Source: Acidovorax temperans (GTDB taxonomy: Bacteria > Pseudomonadota > Gammaproteobacteria > Burkholderiales > Burkholderiaceae_C). Taken from it: a stretch of DNA of 64,000 nt. The position numbers and the translations under genes were made by a program. Shown here in pieces: positions 9,751-17,302 of this stretch. Under the pieces are notes generated by a model. The model did not search any database. It had not been told where the DNA came from and was given only the letters and a program-made list of their open reading frames with translations. The stretch is from the NCBI RefSeq assembly GCF_006716905.1, contig NZ_VFPV01000001.1, positions 549,501-613,500 on the forward strand, in the 5' to 3' direction. Numbering within the stretch: position 1 is the stretch's first letter; every line of letters starts with the position of its first letter.

Positions 9751-9954
9751 TTACAGGCCAGCGCTAGGCAGCATTTGTGCGATCGAGCCCATGTTGGTCT
9801 CATGCACATTCACTGCACCACGCAGATGGCGCTTGTTCTTGGTGGTCTTCTTGGTCAAGATGTGACGCTTGAAGGCCTGACCGCGCTTGACGGTACCACC
9901 TGGACGAACGCGGAAACGTTTTTTCGCGCTGCTCTTGGTCTTCATTTTGGGCAT
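9751..9954 (-). CDS. rpmI: 50S ribosomal protein L35
   Basis: A 67-residue L35 starting [20 protein letters not shown]. The ATG at 9954 is chosen because it begins this conserved sequence and has AAGGAG 9 bases upstream; an open frame continues 24 codons further without support. It lies between infC and rplT as in most bacteria. The 187-base gap before it is rich in hairpins and may be the autoregulatory site for L20. Confidence 0.97.
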   Translation of the reverse strand: MPKMKTKSSAKKRFRVRPGGTVKRGQAFKRHILTKKTTKNKRHLRGAVNVHETNMGSIAQMLPSAGL

Positions 9955-9986
9955 TTGAATGCTCCTTTTCGTTGTGCTCGTGAGGC

Positions 9987-10102
9987 GTTTGCAAACCGAT
10001 CTGCAAACTTGTTGGCCCCGAGCCACTTTTACCCAGGATGTGACTCCTGGGGGCTGGCAGTGCGAACACTGCCTTTGACCGGCATGCGTTTACACGCAAG
10101 CC
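9987..10102 (-). promoter_or_regulatory. Structured leader of rpmI, candidate L20 operator
   Basis: Four consecutive short hairpins read on the minus strand: the 10081-10102 pair around ACGCA, GGCAGTG-TTCG-CACTGCC (10056-10073), CCCAGG / CCTGGG (10032-10051) and GTTTGCA / TGCAAAC (9987-10008). The run ends shortly before the AAGGAG of rpmI. L20 autoregulation at this place is known in Escherichia coli; its occurrence here is inferred from position and structure. Confidence 0.4.
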
Positions 10103-10141
10103 GACAAACTTATCAAACCTCGCTAAGACGGCTCTGCTCAC

Positions 10142-10741
10142 TCAGGCAGCGGTGCCACCTGCTGCGTTGTCTGCAGCAGGCTTGGCCGCAGCAGGCTTCT
10201 TCTTGCCTGGTGCGATCATCATGATCATCTGGCGCCCTTCCAACTTGGGAAACTGCTCGACGATGATCGAATCGGCCAACTCATCACGAATACGGTTGAG
10301 CAGTGCCAAGCCGAGTTCCTGATGGGTAATTTCACGCCCGCGAAAACGCAGGGTGATCTTGCATTTGTCCCCATCCGCCAAAAAGCGGCGGATGTTACGC
10401 ATTTTGATGTTGTAGTCGCCGTCGTCCGTACCGGGACGGAACTTGACTTCCTTGATCTCGATGACCGTCTGCTTCGCCTTGGCTTCTGCAGCGCGTTTTT
10501 GCTCCTGGTACTTGAACTTTCCGTAGTCCATCAGGCGGCAAACCGGGGGGTTGGCCGTTGCAGCAATTTCCACCAGATCCACATCCAGCTCGCCAGCCAT
10601 GCGAAGGGCTTCCATCAAACTCACAACGCCCAAAGGCTCGTTGTCAGGCCCAGAAAGACGAACTTCTGGGGCCATGATTTCACGGTTCAGGCGGTGCTTG
10701 CGCTCTTCGCGCTGGCGACGATCACGAAATTCAGTAGCGAT
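10142..10741 (-). CDS. infC: Translation initiation factor IF-3, probable AUC start
   Basis: IF-3 keeps 30S subunits free and checks the start codon and initiator tRNA. The protein runs [19 protein letters not shown], then [19 protein letters not shown], to [21 protein letters not shown]; about 199 residues. The first ATG in the frame (10675) would remove 22 conserved N-terminal residues. The full N-terminus starts at an ATC codon at 10739-10741, with AAGGA 8 bases upstream. Non-AUG starts (AUU, AUC) are typical of infC and are the basis of IF-3 autoregulation. thrS lies upstream and rpmI downstream, the usual order. Confidence 0.9.
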   Translation of the reverse strand: MATEFRDRRQREERKHRLNREIMAPEVRLSGPDNEPLGVVSLMEALRMAGELDVDLVEIAATANPPVCRLMDYGKFKYQEQKRAAEAKAKQTVIEIKEVKFRPGTDDGDYNIKMRNIRRFLADGDKCKITLRFRGREITHQELGLALLNRIRDELADSIIVEQFPKLEGRQMIMMIAPGKKKPAAAKPAADNAAGGTAA

Positions 10742-10826
10742 GGCTATCTTCCTTGAATCAAAATGCTACGAAAATTGTAGCTACACCCGCGCAACTGGCG
10801 TGCCCCAGAGCTAGATTTATTCAAAA

Positions 10827-12746
10827 TCAGGCTTTGTCAGCGATGTCTTTGGCGATGAGTTCAATGAACGCATCTACCGACATCACACCGAGGTCACGAT
10901 TGCCTCGGGCGCGCACTGCGACGGCTCCTGCCGCCTTCTCTTTGTCGCCCGCGACAAGGATGTAAGGCAGCTTTTGCAACGAATGCTCACGTATTTTATA
11001 CGTAATCTTCTCGTTACGCAGATCCAGGGCCACCCTAAGGTCTTGATTGGGCAGTGCTTTTTGCAGTTTTGCTGCAATTTCACGACAGTAATCGGCTTGC
11101 GAATCAGTGATGTTGAGCACCGAAACCTGCACTGGAGCCAACCATGTGGGCAGTGCGCCCGAATGCTGCTCGATCAAAATTCCGATGAAACGCTCCAGGC
11201 TGCCCACGATGGCACGGTGCAGCATGATGGGGCGGTGGCGCGCACCGTCTTCCCCCACAAATTCTGCATCCAGGCGCTCTGGCAGATTGGGGTCCACCTG
11301 GATCGTGCCGCACTGCCACTGGCGCCCCAAAGCATCCTTGAGCGTGTATTCGATCTTGGGGCCGTAGAAAGCGCCTTCGCCCGGCAGGTACTCAAACTCA
11401 CAACCGGAGGCGCGCAGGCCTTCGGCCAGTGCGCTTTCCGCACGGTCCCAACTTTCCGCTGTACCGATGCGCTTTTCTGGACGAGTCGAGAGCTTGTAGA
11501 TGATGTCGGTGAAACCAAAGTCCTTGTAGACCTTCTGCAGCAGCTTGGTGAAAGCCACCACTTCCGACTGGATCTGGTCTTCGGTGCAGAAGATGTGGCC
11601 ATCGTCTTGCGTAAAGGCACGCACCCGCATGATGCCGTGCAAGCCGCCGGTCGGCTCGTTGCGGTGACACTGTCCGAACTCACCAAACCGCAGCGGCAGA
11701 TCGCGGTAGCTCTTGATGCCTTGCTTGAAGATGATGATGTGACCAGGGCAGTTCATCGGCTTGAGCGCATAGTCGCGCTTTTCCGACTCGGTCACGAACA
11801 TGTTCTCGCGGTACTTGTCCCAGTGCCCGGTCTTTTCCCAAAGGCTCTGGTCCAGGATCTGCGGGCCCTTGACCTCCTGGTAGCCGTTGTCGCGGTACAC
11901 GCGGCGCATGTATTGCTCCACCTCTTGCCACACAGTCCAGCCCTTGGGGTGCCAGAACACGGTACCGGGCGAGTGCTCGTCGATATGGAACAGATCCAGC
12001 TCACGGCCGAGCTTGCGGTGGTCGCGCTTCTCGGCCTCCTCCAGCATCGTGAGGTACTGCTGCAACTCATCCTTGCTCGCCCAAGCCGTGCCATACACGC
12101 GCTGCAGCATTTCGTTGCGGTGGTCACCGCGCCAGTACGCGCCCGCCACCTTCATCAGCTTGAAGAACTTCAGCTTGCCAGTGCTGGGCACGTGCGGTCC
12201 GCGGCAGAGGTCTTCAAAATCACCTTCGCGGTACAGACTCACATCTTCATTGCTGGGAATGCTGGCAATGATTTCAGCCTTGTAGTGTTCCCCCAGGCCC
12301 TTGAAATAAGCCACGGCTTCATCGCGCGGCAGCACCCGGCGCACCACCGGCTCGTCCTTCGCAGCCAACTCAGCCATCTTCTTCTCGATGGCTGCCAGAT
12401 CTTCAGGTGTAAAGGGGCGCTTGTACGCAAAGTCGTAATAAAACCCGTTTTCGATCACTGGCCCGATGGTGACCTGCGCATCAGGGAACAGCTGCTTGAC
12501 GGCGTAAGCCAGCAAGTGGGCTGTGGAGTGGCGAATCACTTCAAGACCATCCGCATCCTTGGCTGTAATGATCGACAGCGGGCTGTCTGCAGTGATCTGG
12601 TAGCTGGTATCGACCACCTTGTCACCGATCTTGCCGGCCAATGCGGCCTTGGCCAGACCTGCGCCAATCGACGCAGCGACTTCAGCCACGGTGACCGGTC
12701 CTGGAAATTCGCGCTGCGAGCCATCAGGAAGCGTAATGTGAATCAT
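10827..12746 (-). CDS. thrS: Threonine-tRNA ligase
   Basis: Charges tRNA-Thr and edits Ser-tRNA-Thr. The 639 residues contain in order a TGS domain (residues 1-60), the editing domain with [10 protein letters not shown], the class II core ([41 protein letters not shown]) and a C-terminal anticodon domain ([13 protein letters not shown]...[13 protein letters not shown]). It heads the thrS-infC-rpmI-rplT cluster. The 5' leader has a Thr-rich mini-ORF and a strong terminator about 55-160 bases before the ATG, so transcription attenuation by threonine supply is likely. Confidence 0.97.
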   Translation of the reverse strand: MIHITLPDGSQREFPGPVTVAEVAASIGAGLAKAALAGKIGDKVVDTSYQITADSPLSIITAKDADGLEVIRHSTAHLLAYAVKQLFPDAQVTIGPVIENGFYYDFAYKRPFTPEDLAAIEKKMAELAAKDEPVVRRVLPRDEAVAYFKGLGEHYKAEIIASIPSNEDVSLYREGDFEDLCRGPHVPSTGKLKFFKLMKVAGAYWRGDHRNEMLQRVYGTAWASKDELQQYLTMLEEAEKRDHRKLGRELDLFHIDEHSPGTVFWHPKGWTVWQEVEQYMRRVYRDNGYQEVKGPQILDQSLWEKTGHWDKYRENMFVTESEKRDYALKPMNCPGHIIIFKQGIKSYRDLPLRFGEFGQCHRNEPTGGLHGIMRVRAFTQDDGHIFCTEDQIQSEVVAFTKLLQKVYKDFGFTDIIYKLSTRPEKRIGTAESWDRAESALAEGLRASGCEFEYLPGEGAFYGPKIEYTLKDALGRQWQCGTIQVDPNLPERLDAEFVGEDGARHRPIMLHRAIVGSLERFIGILIEQHSGALPTWLAPVQVSVLNITDSQADYCREIAAKLQKALPNQDLRVALDLRNEKITYKIREHSLQKLPYILVAGDKEKAAGAVAVRARGNRDLGVMSVDAFIELIAKDIADKA

Positions 12747-12801
12747 GGGATGTCCGTAAGAAAGGAGGCAGACGCACCAGCATCCGCAGAAAGTTCAAAA
12801 C

Positions 12802-12830
12802 AAAAAAGCGCGGAACCGGCCGCGCTTTTT
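12802..12830 (-). terminator. Attenuator terminator in thrS leader
   Basis: On the minus strand AAGCGCGG-CCGGTT-CCGCGCTT followed by a T run; the stem is extended by flanking A-T pairs. It ends about 55 bases before the thrS ATG and cannot belong to aceA, which has its own terminator at 12984-13007. Its 5' arm (GCGGCCGGT) is complementary to ACCGGCCGC near the end of the leader ORF. Confidence 0.8.
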
Positions 12831-12869
12831 GGAGGGAGTGCATCTCGTGCAGGCGCGAACGGCCAGCCA

Positions 12870-12911
12870 CTAGCGGCCGGTGAGGATCTCCGTCGTAGTT
12901 CGCGGTGTCAT
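12870..12911 (-). CDS. Putative Thr-rich leader peptide of thrS (13 aa)
   Basis: ATG to TAG encodes MTPRTTTEILTGR, with five threonines in 13 residues written with ACA, ACT, ACG, ACG and ACC. AAAGG lies 12 bases upstream of the ATG. The same frame can be extended to an ATG at 12956 (28 residues, seven Thr), but a promoter-like -10 TAAAAT at 12955-12960 favours the short form. The stop lies 40 bases before the attenuator stem. This is the arrangement of classical amino-acid attenuators. It is not a known E. coli thrS mechanism, so the call is inference. Confidence 0.6.
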   Translation of the reverse strand: MTPRTTTEILTGR

Positions 12912-12954
12912 AACCAAGATGCCTTTCTCGCTCTTGTAGGTGGTAACTGGCGAC

Positions 12955-12985
12955 ATTTTAACCACCCACGAGGAATGGACAGCAA
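12955..12985 (-). promoter_or_regulatory. Possible sigma-70 promoter for thrS leader
   Basis: On the minus strand TTGCTG (12980-12985) and TAAAAT (12955-12960) with a 19-base spacer. It begins inside the aceA terminator and would start transcription about 35 bases before the leader ATG. Confidence 0.3.
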
Positions 12986-13007
12986 AAAGCCCGGGCAAGC
13001 CCGGGCT
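12984..13007 (-). terminator. Terminator of aceA
   Basis: On the minus strand AGCCCGGG-CTTG-CCCGGGCT followed by TTTT, 26 bases after the aceA stop codon. Confidence 0.88.
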
Positions 13008-13032
13008 CTGAATCACTACCTGCCAGCGCAGA

Positions 13033-14364
13033 TCAGTGGAACTGCTCTTCTTCGGTAGAGCCAGTGAGGGCCTTCACGGAGGACGAACCGCCCTGGATCA
13101 CGGTGGTCACGTCGTCGAAGTAGCCTGCGCCGACTTCCTGCTGGTGCGACACGAAGGTGTAGCCCTTGTCGCGTGCTGCGAACTCAGGCTCTTGCACCAT
13201 TTCAACGTAGTGCTTCATGCCTTCGCCGCGAGCGTAGGCGTGGGCGAACTGGAAGGTGTTGTACCAGTTGATATGGATGCCCGCCAGCGTGATGAACTGG
13301 TACTTGTAGCCCAGTGCGGACAGCTCTTCCTGGAAGGAAGCGATCTGGCTGTCGTTGAGGTTCTTCTTCCAGTTAAACGATGGCGAGCAGTTGTACGACA
13401 GCAGCTTGCCGGGGCAGGCAGCGTGCACAGCTTGCGCGAATTCACGGGCGAAGCCGATGTCTGGCACGCCAGTTTCGCACCACACCAAGTCGGCGTAGGG
13501 GGCGTAGGCCACGCCACGGCTGATGGCTTGTTCCAGACCGTTCTTCACGCGGTAGAAGCCTTCTTGTGTGCGCTCGCCAGTCAGGAAAGGCTTGTCGTTG
13601 GCGTCATGGTCAGAGGTGATCAGGTTGGCGGCTTCAGCGTCAGTACGCGCCAGCACGATGGTGGGAACACCCATCACGTCGGCAGCGAAGCGGGCAGCGA
13701 TCAGCTTTTCGCAGGCTTCCTGCGTGGGCACCAGCACCTTGCCACCCATGTGACCGCACTTCTTCACCGCAGCCAGCTGGTCTTCAAAGTGCACGCCGGC
13801 TGCGCCTGCGGCAATCATGTTCTTCATCAGTTCGAAGGCGTTGAGCACACCGCCGAAACCGGCTTCCGCGTCGGCCACGATGGGCAGGAAGTAGTCAATG
13901 AACTCCTTGTCGCCAGGGTTCACGCCACGGCCCCACTGGATTTCGTCAGCGCGCTTGAAGGTGTTGTTGATGCGGCGAACCATGGTGGGTACCGAGTCGT
14001 AGGCGTACAGCGACTGGTCGGGGTACATGGTTTCAGACGTGTTGCCGTCAGCGGCCACTTGCCAGCCCGACAGGTACACGGCTTCCAGTCCTGCCTTGGC
14101 TTGTTGCATGGCTTGGCCAGCGGAGATGGCGCCGAACGCGTTGACGTAGCCCTTCTTGGCGCCACCGTTGATCTTGTCCCACAGCTTTTCAGCACCGCGC
14201 TTGGCCAGGGTGTACTCGATGGGCAGCGAACCACGCAGGCGCACCACATCAGCGGCGGAATAACCGCGCTTCACACCCTTCCAGCGGGGGTTTTGCGCCC
14301 AGTCTTTTTCCAGGGCAGCAATTTGCTGTTCGCGGCTCAGTTGTTCGTTGAGGGATTGAGGCAT
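13033..14364 (-). CDS. aceA: Isocitrate lyase
   Basis: Cleaves isocitrate to succinate and glyoxylate, the first step of the glyoxylate shunt for growth on acetate or fatty acids. The 443-residue protein shows the catalytic-loop signature [14 protein letters not shown] and the conserved WCETGVPD and [13 protein letters not shown] segments. The ATG at 14364 ([14 protein letters not shown]) is chosen because homologues begin there and GAG-type ribosome sequence precedes it; the frame stays open another 29 codons. No malate synthase lies nearby. The upstream region carries perfect inverted repeats suited to a repressor or activator. Confidence 0.97.
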   Translation of the reverse strand: MPQSLNEQLSREQQIAALEKDWAQNPRWKGVKRGYSAADVVRLRGSLPIEYTLAKRGAEKLWDKINGGAKKGYVNAFGAISAGQAMQQAKAGLEAVYLSGWQVAADGNTSETMYPDQSLYAYDSVPTMVRRINNTFKRADEIQWGRGVNPGDKEFIDYFLPIVADAEAGFGGVLNAFELMKNMIAAGAAGVHFEDQLAAVKKCGHMGGKVLVPTQEACEKLIAARFAADVMGVPTIVLARTDAEAANLITSDHDANDKPFLTGERTQEGFYRVKNGLEQAISRGVAYAPYADLVWCETGVPDIGFAREFAQAVHAACPGKLLSYNCSPSFNWKKNLNDSQIASFQEELSALGYKYQFITLAGIHINWYNTFQFAHAYARGEGMKHYVEMVQEPEFAARDKGYTFVSHQQEVGAGYFDDVTTVIQGGSSSVKALTGSTEEEQFH

Positions 14365-14990
14365 GTGGACACTCCTGAGGTTGGTTGAAAACACCGGGCA
14401 ATTTGCTCTGCCCATGGACACAACTTTAAGTCTTGTATAAGACACAAGCAAGCTCTTATGTCTTATACAAGAGATAAATTTTTTTATTTAAAAACAATGA
14501 CTTAAATACATGATTCCTCAATGCGGTAGTTTGTTATCGCAATAAGAAATTTTTAGAGAAGTCGAAACGTCTTTTTATTTCACAATGCAAAAATGAATTT
14601 TTACGATAAGAAATTTCTACCAAGCCGAAAACGCTGAAGCTGGCTGGAGCCGCAACGAGCAGGAGTCCATAGGCCGTGCAGCCCCTACCCTCCTCACCCC
14701 AGGCTTTTGCGACCCATCACGCCAAGAGGCTCTCGATGCGCGTTCACAACCCAGCAAGCGCCAACCGTCGGTCAACCAACTCCCTGTCTTGCGATGGCAC
14801 ACCAAGGTAGCCATGCCGGGTTGCATTACGAAGACAAAGCCCGCCGAAGGCACTGGCAGGCAGTGCGGCCATCGCAGTTGAGGGGCTTGCACGCGGGGAG
14901 CCTCACACCCACGCATGAGTCTGTGACACGCCAACAAGGTGGGTTCCGTCGTGCATGATGCTGGGTTGTTTGCACTATTTGACGTTCGTT
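14365..14990. other. AT-rich upstream region of aceA, no gene seen
   Basis: Roughly 620 bases between divergent aceA and the DMT transporter. The first 250 bases are markedly AT-rich against the surrounding sequence. They hold a pair of inverted repeats (14431-14472) and an imperfect direct repeat (about 14538-14632). Short open frames on both strands at 14617-14958 have no ribosome site or recognisable product. Confidence 0.5.
14431..14472. promoter_or_regulatory. Inverted-repeat operator candidate upstream of aceA
   Basis: TCTTGTATAAGAC at 14431-14443 and its exact reverse complement GTCTTATACAAGA at 14460-14472, with centres 29 bases apart. Each half is itself nearly palindromic (CTTGTATAAG). 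They lie 67-108 bases before the aceA start. The shape suits a GntR-type dimer binding two sites about three helical turns apart; the regulator is not in the window. Confidence 0.55.
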
Positions 14991-15941
14991 ATGCACCACC
15001 CCAGCCGACCCTTGGCCTACGTTTGTCTGGCACTCAGCATGTTCTTGGTGGGCAGTTATGTTGCCCTGTCCAAACCGCTGGCAGGGGTCATTCCGGTGTT
15101 CTTGCTGGCGTGGCTGCGTTTTGGGATTGGCGGTGTTGCCATGCTGGGCTGGCTGCGCAAGCCTGCAGACGAGCCCCCCATGAGCGCACAGACCAAGCGA
15201 TTGCTATTCCTGGAGTCGTTCCTGGGCAATTTCCTGTTCACCATGTGCATGCTCTATGGCGTCAGCCTGACGAGTGCCGTGTCGGCAGGCGTCACGATGG
15301 CTGCCATTCCGGCAGCGGTGGCCGTGATGAGCTGGGCGTTTTTGCGTGAACGGGTGCCGCCCCGGACGTGGGCGGCCGTAGCGCTCGCCGTGCTGGGTAT
15401 TGCACTGCTATCGCTATCAAAATCAGAGCATTCAACGCACGGCGGAGTTGCGCAAGCGGGCGATAGCACTGCCAATCTCACTTGGCTGGGGCAACTGCTG
15501 CTGATCGGCGCTGTGCTATGCGAAGCCGCGTATTCGGTCATTGGCAAGAAGCTCACCGGCTCGCTGGGCCCCAAGCGCATCACCTCACTGATCAACGTCT
15601 GGGGGTTTGTGCTGGCCACGCCCTTGGGCCTGTATACCGCTTACACGTTTGACTTTGCAGCCGTGAGCACGGGCATGTGGCTGCTGCTGGTTTTCTACGC
15701 GCTGGCTGCCAGCGTGTGGACGGTGTGGCTGTGGATGACGGGGCTGAAGTCCATCCCCGCCGCGCAAGGCGGCGTGTTCACCGTGATGCTCCCCGTGAGT
15801 GCGGCGCTGGTCGGGGTGTGCGTGCTCGGCGAAACACTCACCGGCATCCAGACCCTGGCCTTGGGCATTGCCTTGGCCAGCGTGCTGCTGGCCACTCTGC
15901 CGCCCCGCAAAACGGCCAGCCCAGCCTCAGCCCAGCAGTGA
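14991..15941 (+). CDS. DMT-superfamily (EamA) transporter
   Basis: Inner-membrane protein of about 316 residues with ten hydrophobic segments in two EamA repeats, for example PLAYVCLALSMFLVGSYVAL at the start and AQGGVFTVMLPVSAALVGVCVLGE near the end. Such proteins export metabolites or drugs; the substrate cannot be inferred. ATG 14991 (MHHPSRPLAY) is preferred; an in-frame ATG at 14955 is possible. A hydrophilic segment LSKSEHSTHGGVAQAGDS in the middle loop coincides with repeat-like DNA (15405-15468). The gene stands alone, convergent with the RraA gene, overlapping its end by 15 bases. Confidence 0.85.
   Translation: MHHPSRPLAYVCLALSMFLVGSYVALSKPLAGVIPVFLLAWLRFGIGGVAMLGWLRKPADEPPMSAQTKRLLFLESFLGNFLFTMCMLYGVSLTSAVSAGVTMAAIPAAVAVMSWAFLRERVPPRTWAAVALAVLGIALLSLSKSEHSTHGGVAQAGDSTANLTWLGQLLLIGAVLCEAAYSVIGKKLTGSLGPKRITSLINVWGFVLATPLGLYTAYTFDFAAVSTGMWLLLVFYALAASVWTVWLWMTGLKSIPAAQGGVFTVMLPVSAALVGVCVLGETLTGIQTLALGIALASVLLATLPPRKTASPASAQQ
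15405..15468. repeat. Degenerate dispersed repeat inside the DMT transporter gene
   Basis: Begins TGCTATCGCTATCAAAATCAGAGC and ends GCGGGCGATAGCACT. It resembles the outer parts of the palindromic family but lacks the TAGCGCTT core, so membership is uncertain. It keeps the reading frame and encodes a hydrophilic loop. Confidence 0.35.
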
Positions 15942-16439
15942 TGTGGCACTGACCACGATGCCGTCCTCGTCTGCATAAAGCCAATCGCCGGGGCGCACCC
16001 ACACGCCCTGGATCAGCACGGCCACGTTGCTCTGGCCTTCATTGCGTTTTTCGGTCGGCAGCGGCATGAGCCCCAAGGCGCAGATGCCCACGGCAGCGGC
16101 CCGCAACTCCGCAGCGTCCCGCACGCAGCCGTTGACGACCACCCCCGCCCAGCCATTGCGGGCCCCAGCGGCTGCCAGGTTGCCGCCGACCAGTGCGCGG
16201 CGCAGCGATGCACCGCCATCCACCACCAGCACACGGCCTTGCCCAGGCGTATCGAGCGCGGACTTGACCAGCGTGTTGTCCTCAAAGCACTTTACCGTTG
16301 CAACCGGGCCACAAAACGCCCCCTTGCCACCGTAGTGAAGAAAGCCTGGGGGCAACACCCGGAATGCACCGCTGTCATCGGCTTTGTGAACGTCGCACAA
16401 ATCACAGGTGCTGAATGCAGCCGTTGGATGGTCAACCAT
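15927..16439 (-). CDS. RraA-family protein (HMG/CHA aldolase or RNase E regulator)
   Basis: A 170-residue RraA-like protein: FSTCDLCDVH at the N-terminus, then VDGGASLRRALVGGNLAAAGARNGWAGVVVNGCVRDAAEL. The R-D pair after the glycine-rich stretch is that of class II pyruvate aldolases of this fold. It may therefore be a 4-hydroxy-4-methyl-2-oxoglutarate aldolase rather than an RNase E inhibitor. ATG 16439 (MVDHPTAAF) has AAAGG upstream; 43 more codons are open before it. No catabolic genes are adjacent. Fold is confident, function is not. Confidence 0.8.
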   Translation of the reverse strand: MVDHPTAAFSTCDLCDVHKADDSGAFRVLPPGFLHYGGKGAFCGPVATVKCFEDNTLVKSALDTPGQGRVLVVDGGASLRRALVGGNLAAAGARNGWAGVVVNGCVRDAAELRAAAVGICALGLMPLPTEKRNEGQSNVAVLIQGVWVRPGDWLYADEDGIVVSATSLLG

Positions 16440-16730
16440 GGAGAAACCTTTTGTCAGAGAGGAGGAAAGCGGCCCCAGCGGACTCAAGCCGCCAGTTCCA
16501 ACGCTCACATTGTCACCAGACATTGCAGGCGAGTCATGCCACACAGCCAGCCTACGTTTGTTAATCATTCATTGCCGTGCCACGCAGCCAAGGTAAGGGC
16601 CGCTACAAATCGAGGCAAAAAAAGCCTTTTCTCCCTTGGAAACCCGTTTTTTTCAAAGTAGCATCGGCTGGCCAGTGGGAAAGCCGCTTTTCTCTGGTGA
16701 AGATTGATGTCCAAAAAGGAAAAACCCAAC

Positions 16731-17045
16731 ATGGCAACTGCAAAAAAAGCTCCGGCAAAGACCGCTGCGGACAAGGCCGCAGCACCGGCAAAGAAGCGCA
16801 CTCCCAACGCAGCCTTCATGAAGGCCCTCACACCCAGCCCCGCACTGGCTGCCGTGGTGGGTTCTGCGCCACTGCCACGCACGGAGATCATCAGCAAGCT
16901 GTGGGTCTACATCAAGGCCAACAACCTGCAAGACGCCGCCAACAAGCGCAACATCAACGCCGATGCCAAGCTCAAGGAACTGTTCGGCAAACCTCAGGTT
17001 TCCATGTTCGAACTCGCTGGCCTGATTGGCAAGCACGTCAGCTGA
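16731..17045 (+). CDS. SWIB/MDM2-domain protein
   Basis: A 104-residue protein with a Lys/Ala-rich N-terminal tail (MATAKKAPAKTAADKAAAPAKKR) resembling histone H1-like tails. A SWIB domain follows: LAAVVGSAPLPRTEIISKLW, ending INADAKLKELFGKPQVSMFELAGLIGKHVS. In chlamydiae SWIB proteins can bind or modulate DNA; the role in beta-proteobacteria is unproven. ATG 16731 is chosen over one 27 bases upstream because AAAAAGGA precedes it at good spacing. It is a single gene followed by an intrinsic terminator. Confidence 0.9.
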   Translation: MATAKKAPAKTAADKAAAPAKKRTPNAAFMKALTPSPALAAVVGSAPLPRTEIISKLWVYIKANNLQDAANKRNINADAKLKELFGKPQVSMFELAGLIGKHVS

Positions 17046-17063
17046 GCCCCTCGCCCAGTCACG

Positions 17064-17089
17064 CAAAAGCCGGCTCTGCCGGCTTTTTG
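17064..17089 (+). terminator. Terminator of SWIB gene
   Basis: AGCCGGC-TCT-GCCGGCT followed by TTTT, about 20 bases after the stop codon. Confidence 0.85.
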
Positions 17090-17157
17090 CTTTTTGGGGC
17101 CCCGCTGACCGTGGCGTCTCGGTCCGTTGATCACGCTGTTGTTTACAAACACCAATA

Positions 17158-17180
17158 CAAATGAGAATGACCCTCATTTG
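17158..17180 (+). promoter_or_regulatory. Fur box upstream of siderophore receptor
   Basis: CAAATGAG and its exact reverse complement CTCATTTG, separated by seven bases (AATGACC), inside an AT-rich patch about 180 bases before the receptor's likely start. The pattern suits a Fur operator, as expected for an iron-regulated outer-membrane receptor. Confidence 0.6.
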
Positions 17181-17302
17181 ATACAATACATAACAGCTGA
17201 CAAACGCATAGCCATGCACACCGCGCCCCGCTGCGTGAATCTAGCCATTGCCTCTGGTCTGCTCTTGGTACATCCCTCGCCCATGCTGCGCGGCCACCGC
17301 TG

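Noticed and set aside
12870-12956. 28-residue version of the thrS leader peptide starting at 12956
   Set aside because: The start overlaps a promoter-like -10 sequence; the 13-residue version has a better placed AAAGG. Kept only as an alternative.
10974-13058. 694-codon plus-strand frame opposite thrS, running over the leader
   Set aside because: Antisense shadow of thrS; it would also cover the terminators, which makes a real gene unlikely.
14617-14958. Short open frames on both strands between aceA and the transporter
   Set aside because: No ribosome site, no recognisable sequence and overlapping frames; treated as non-coding.
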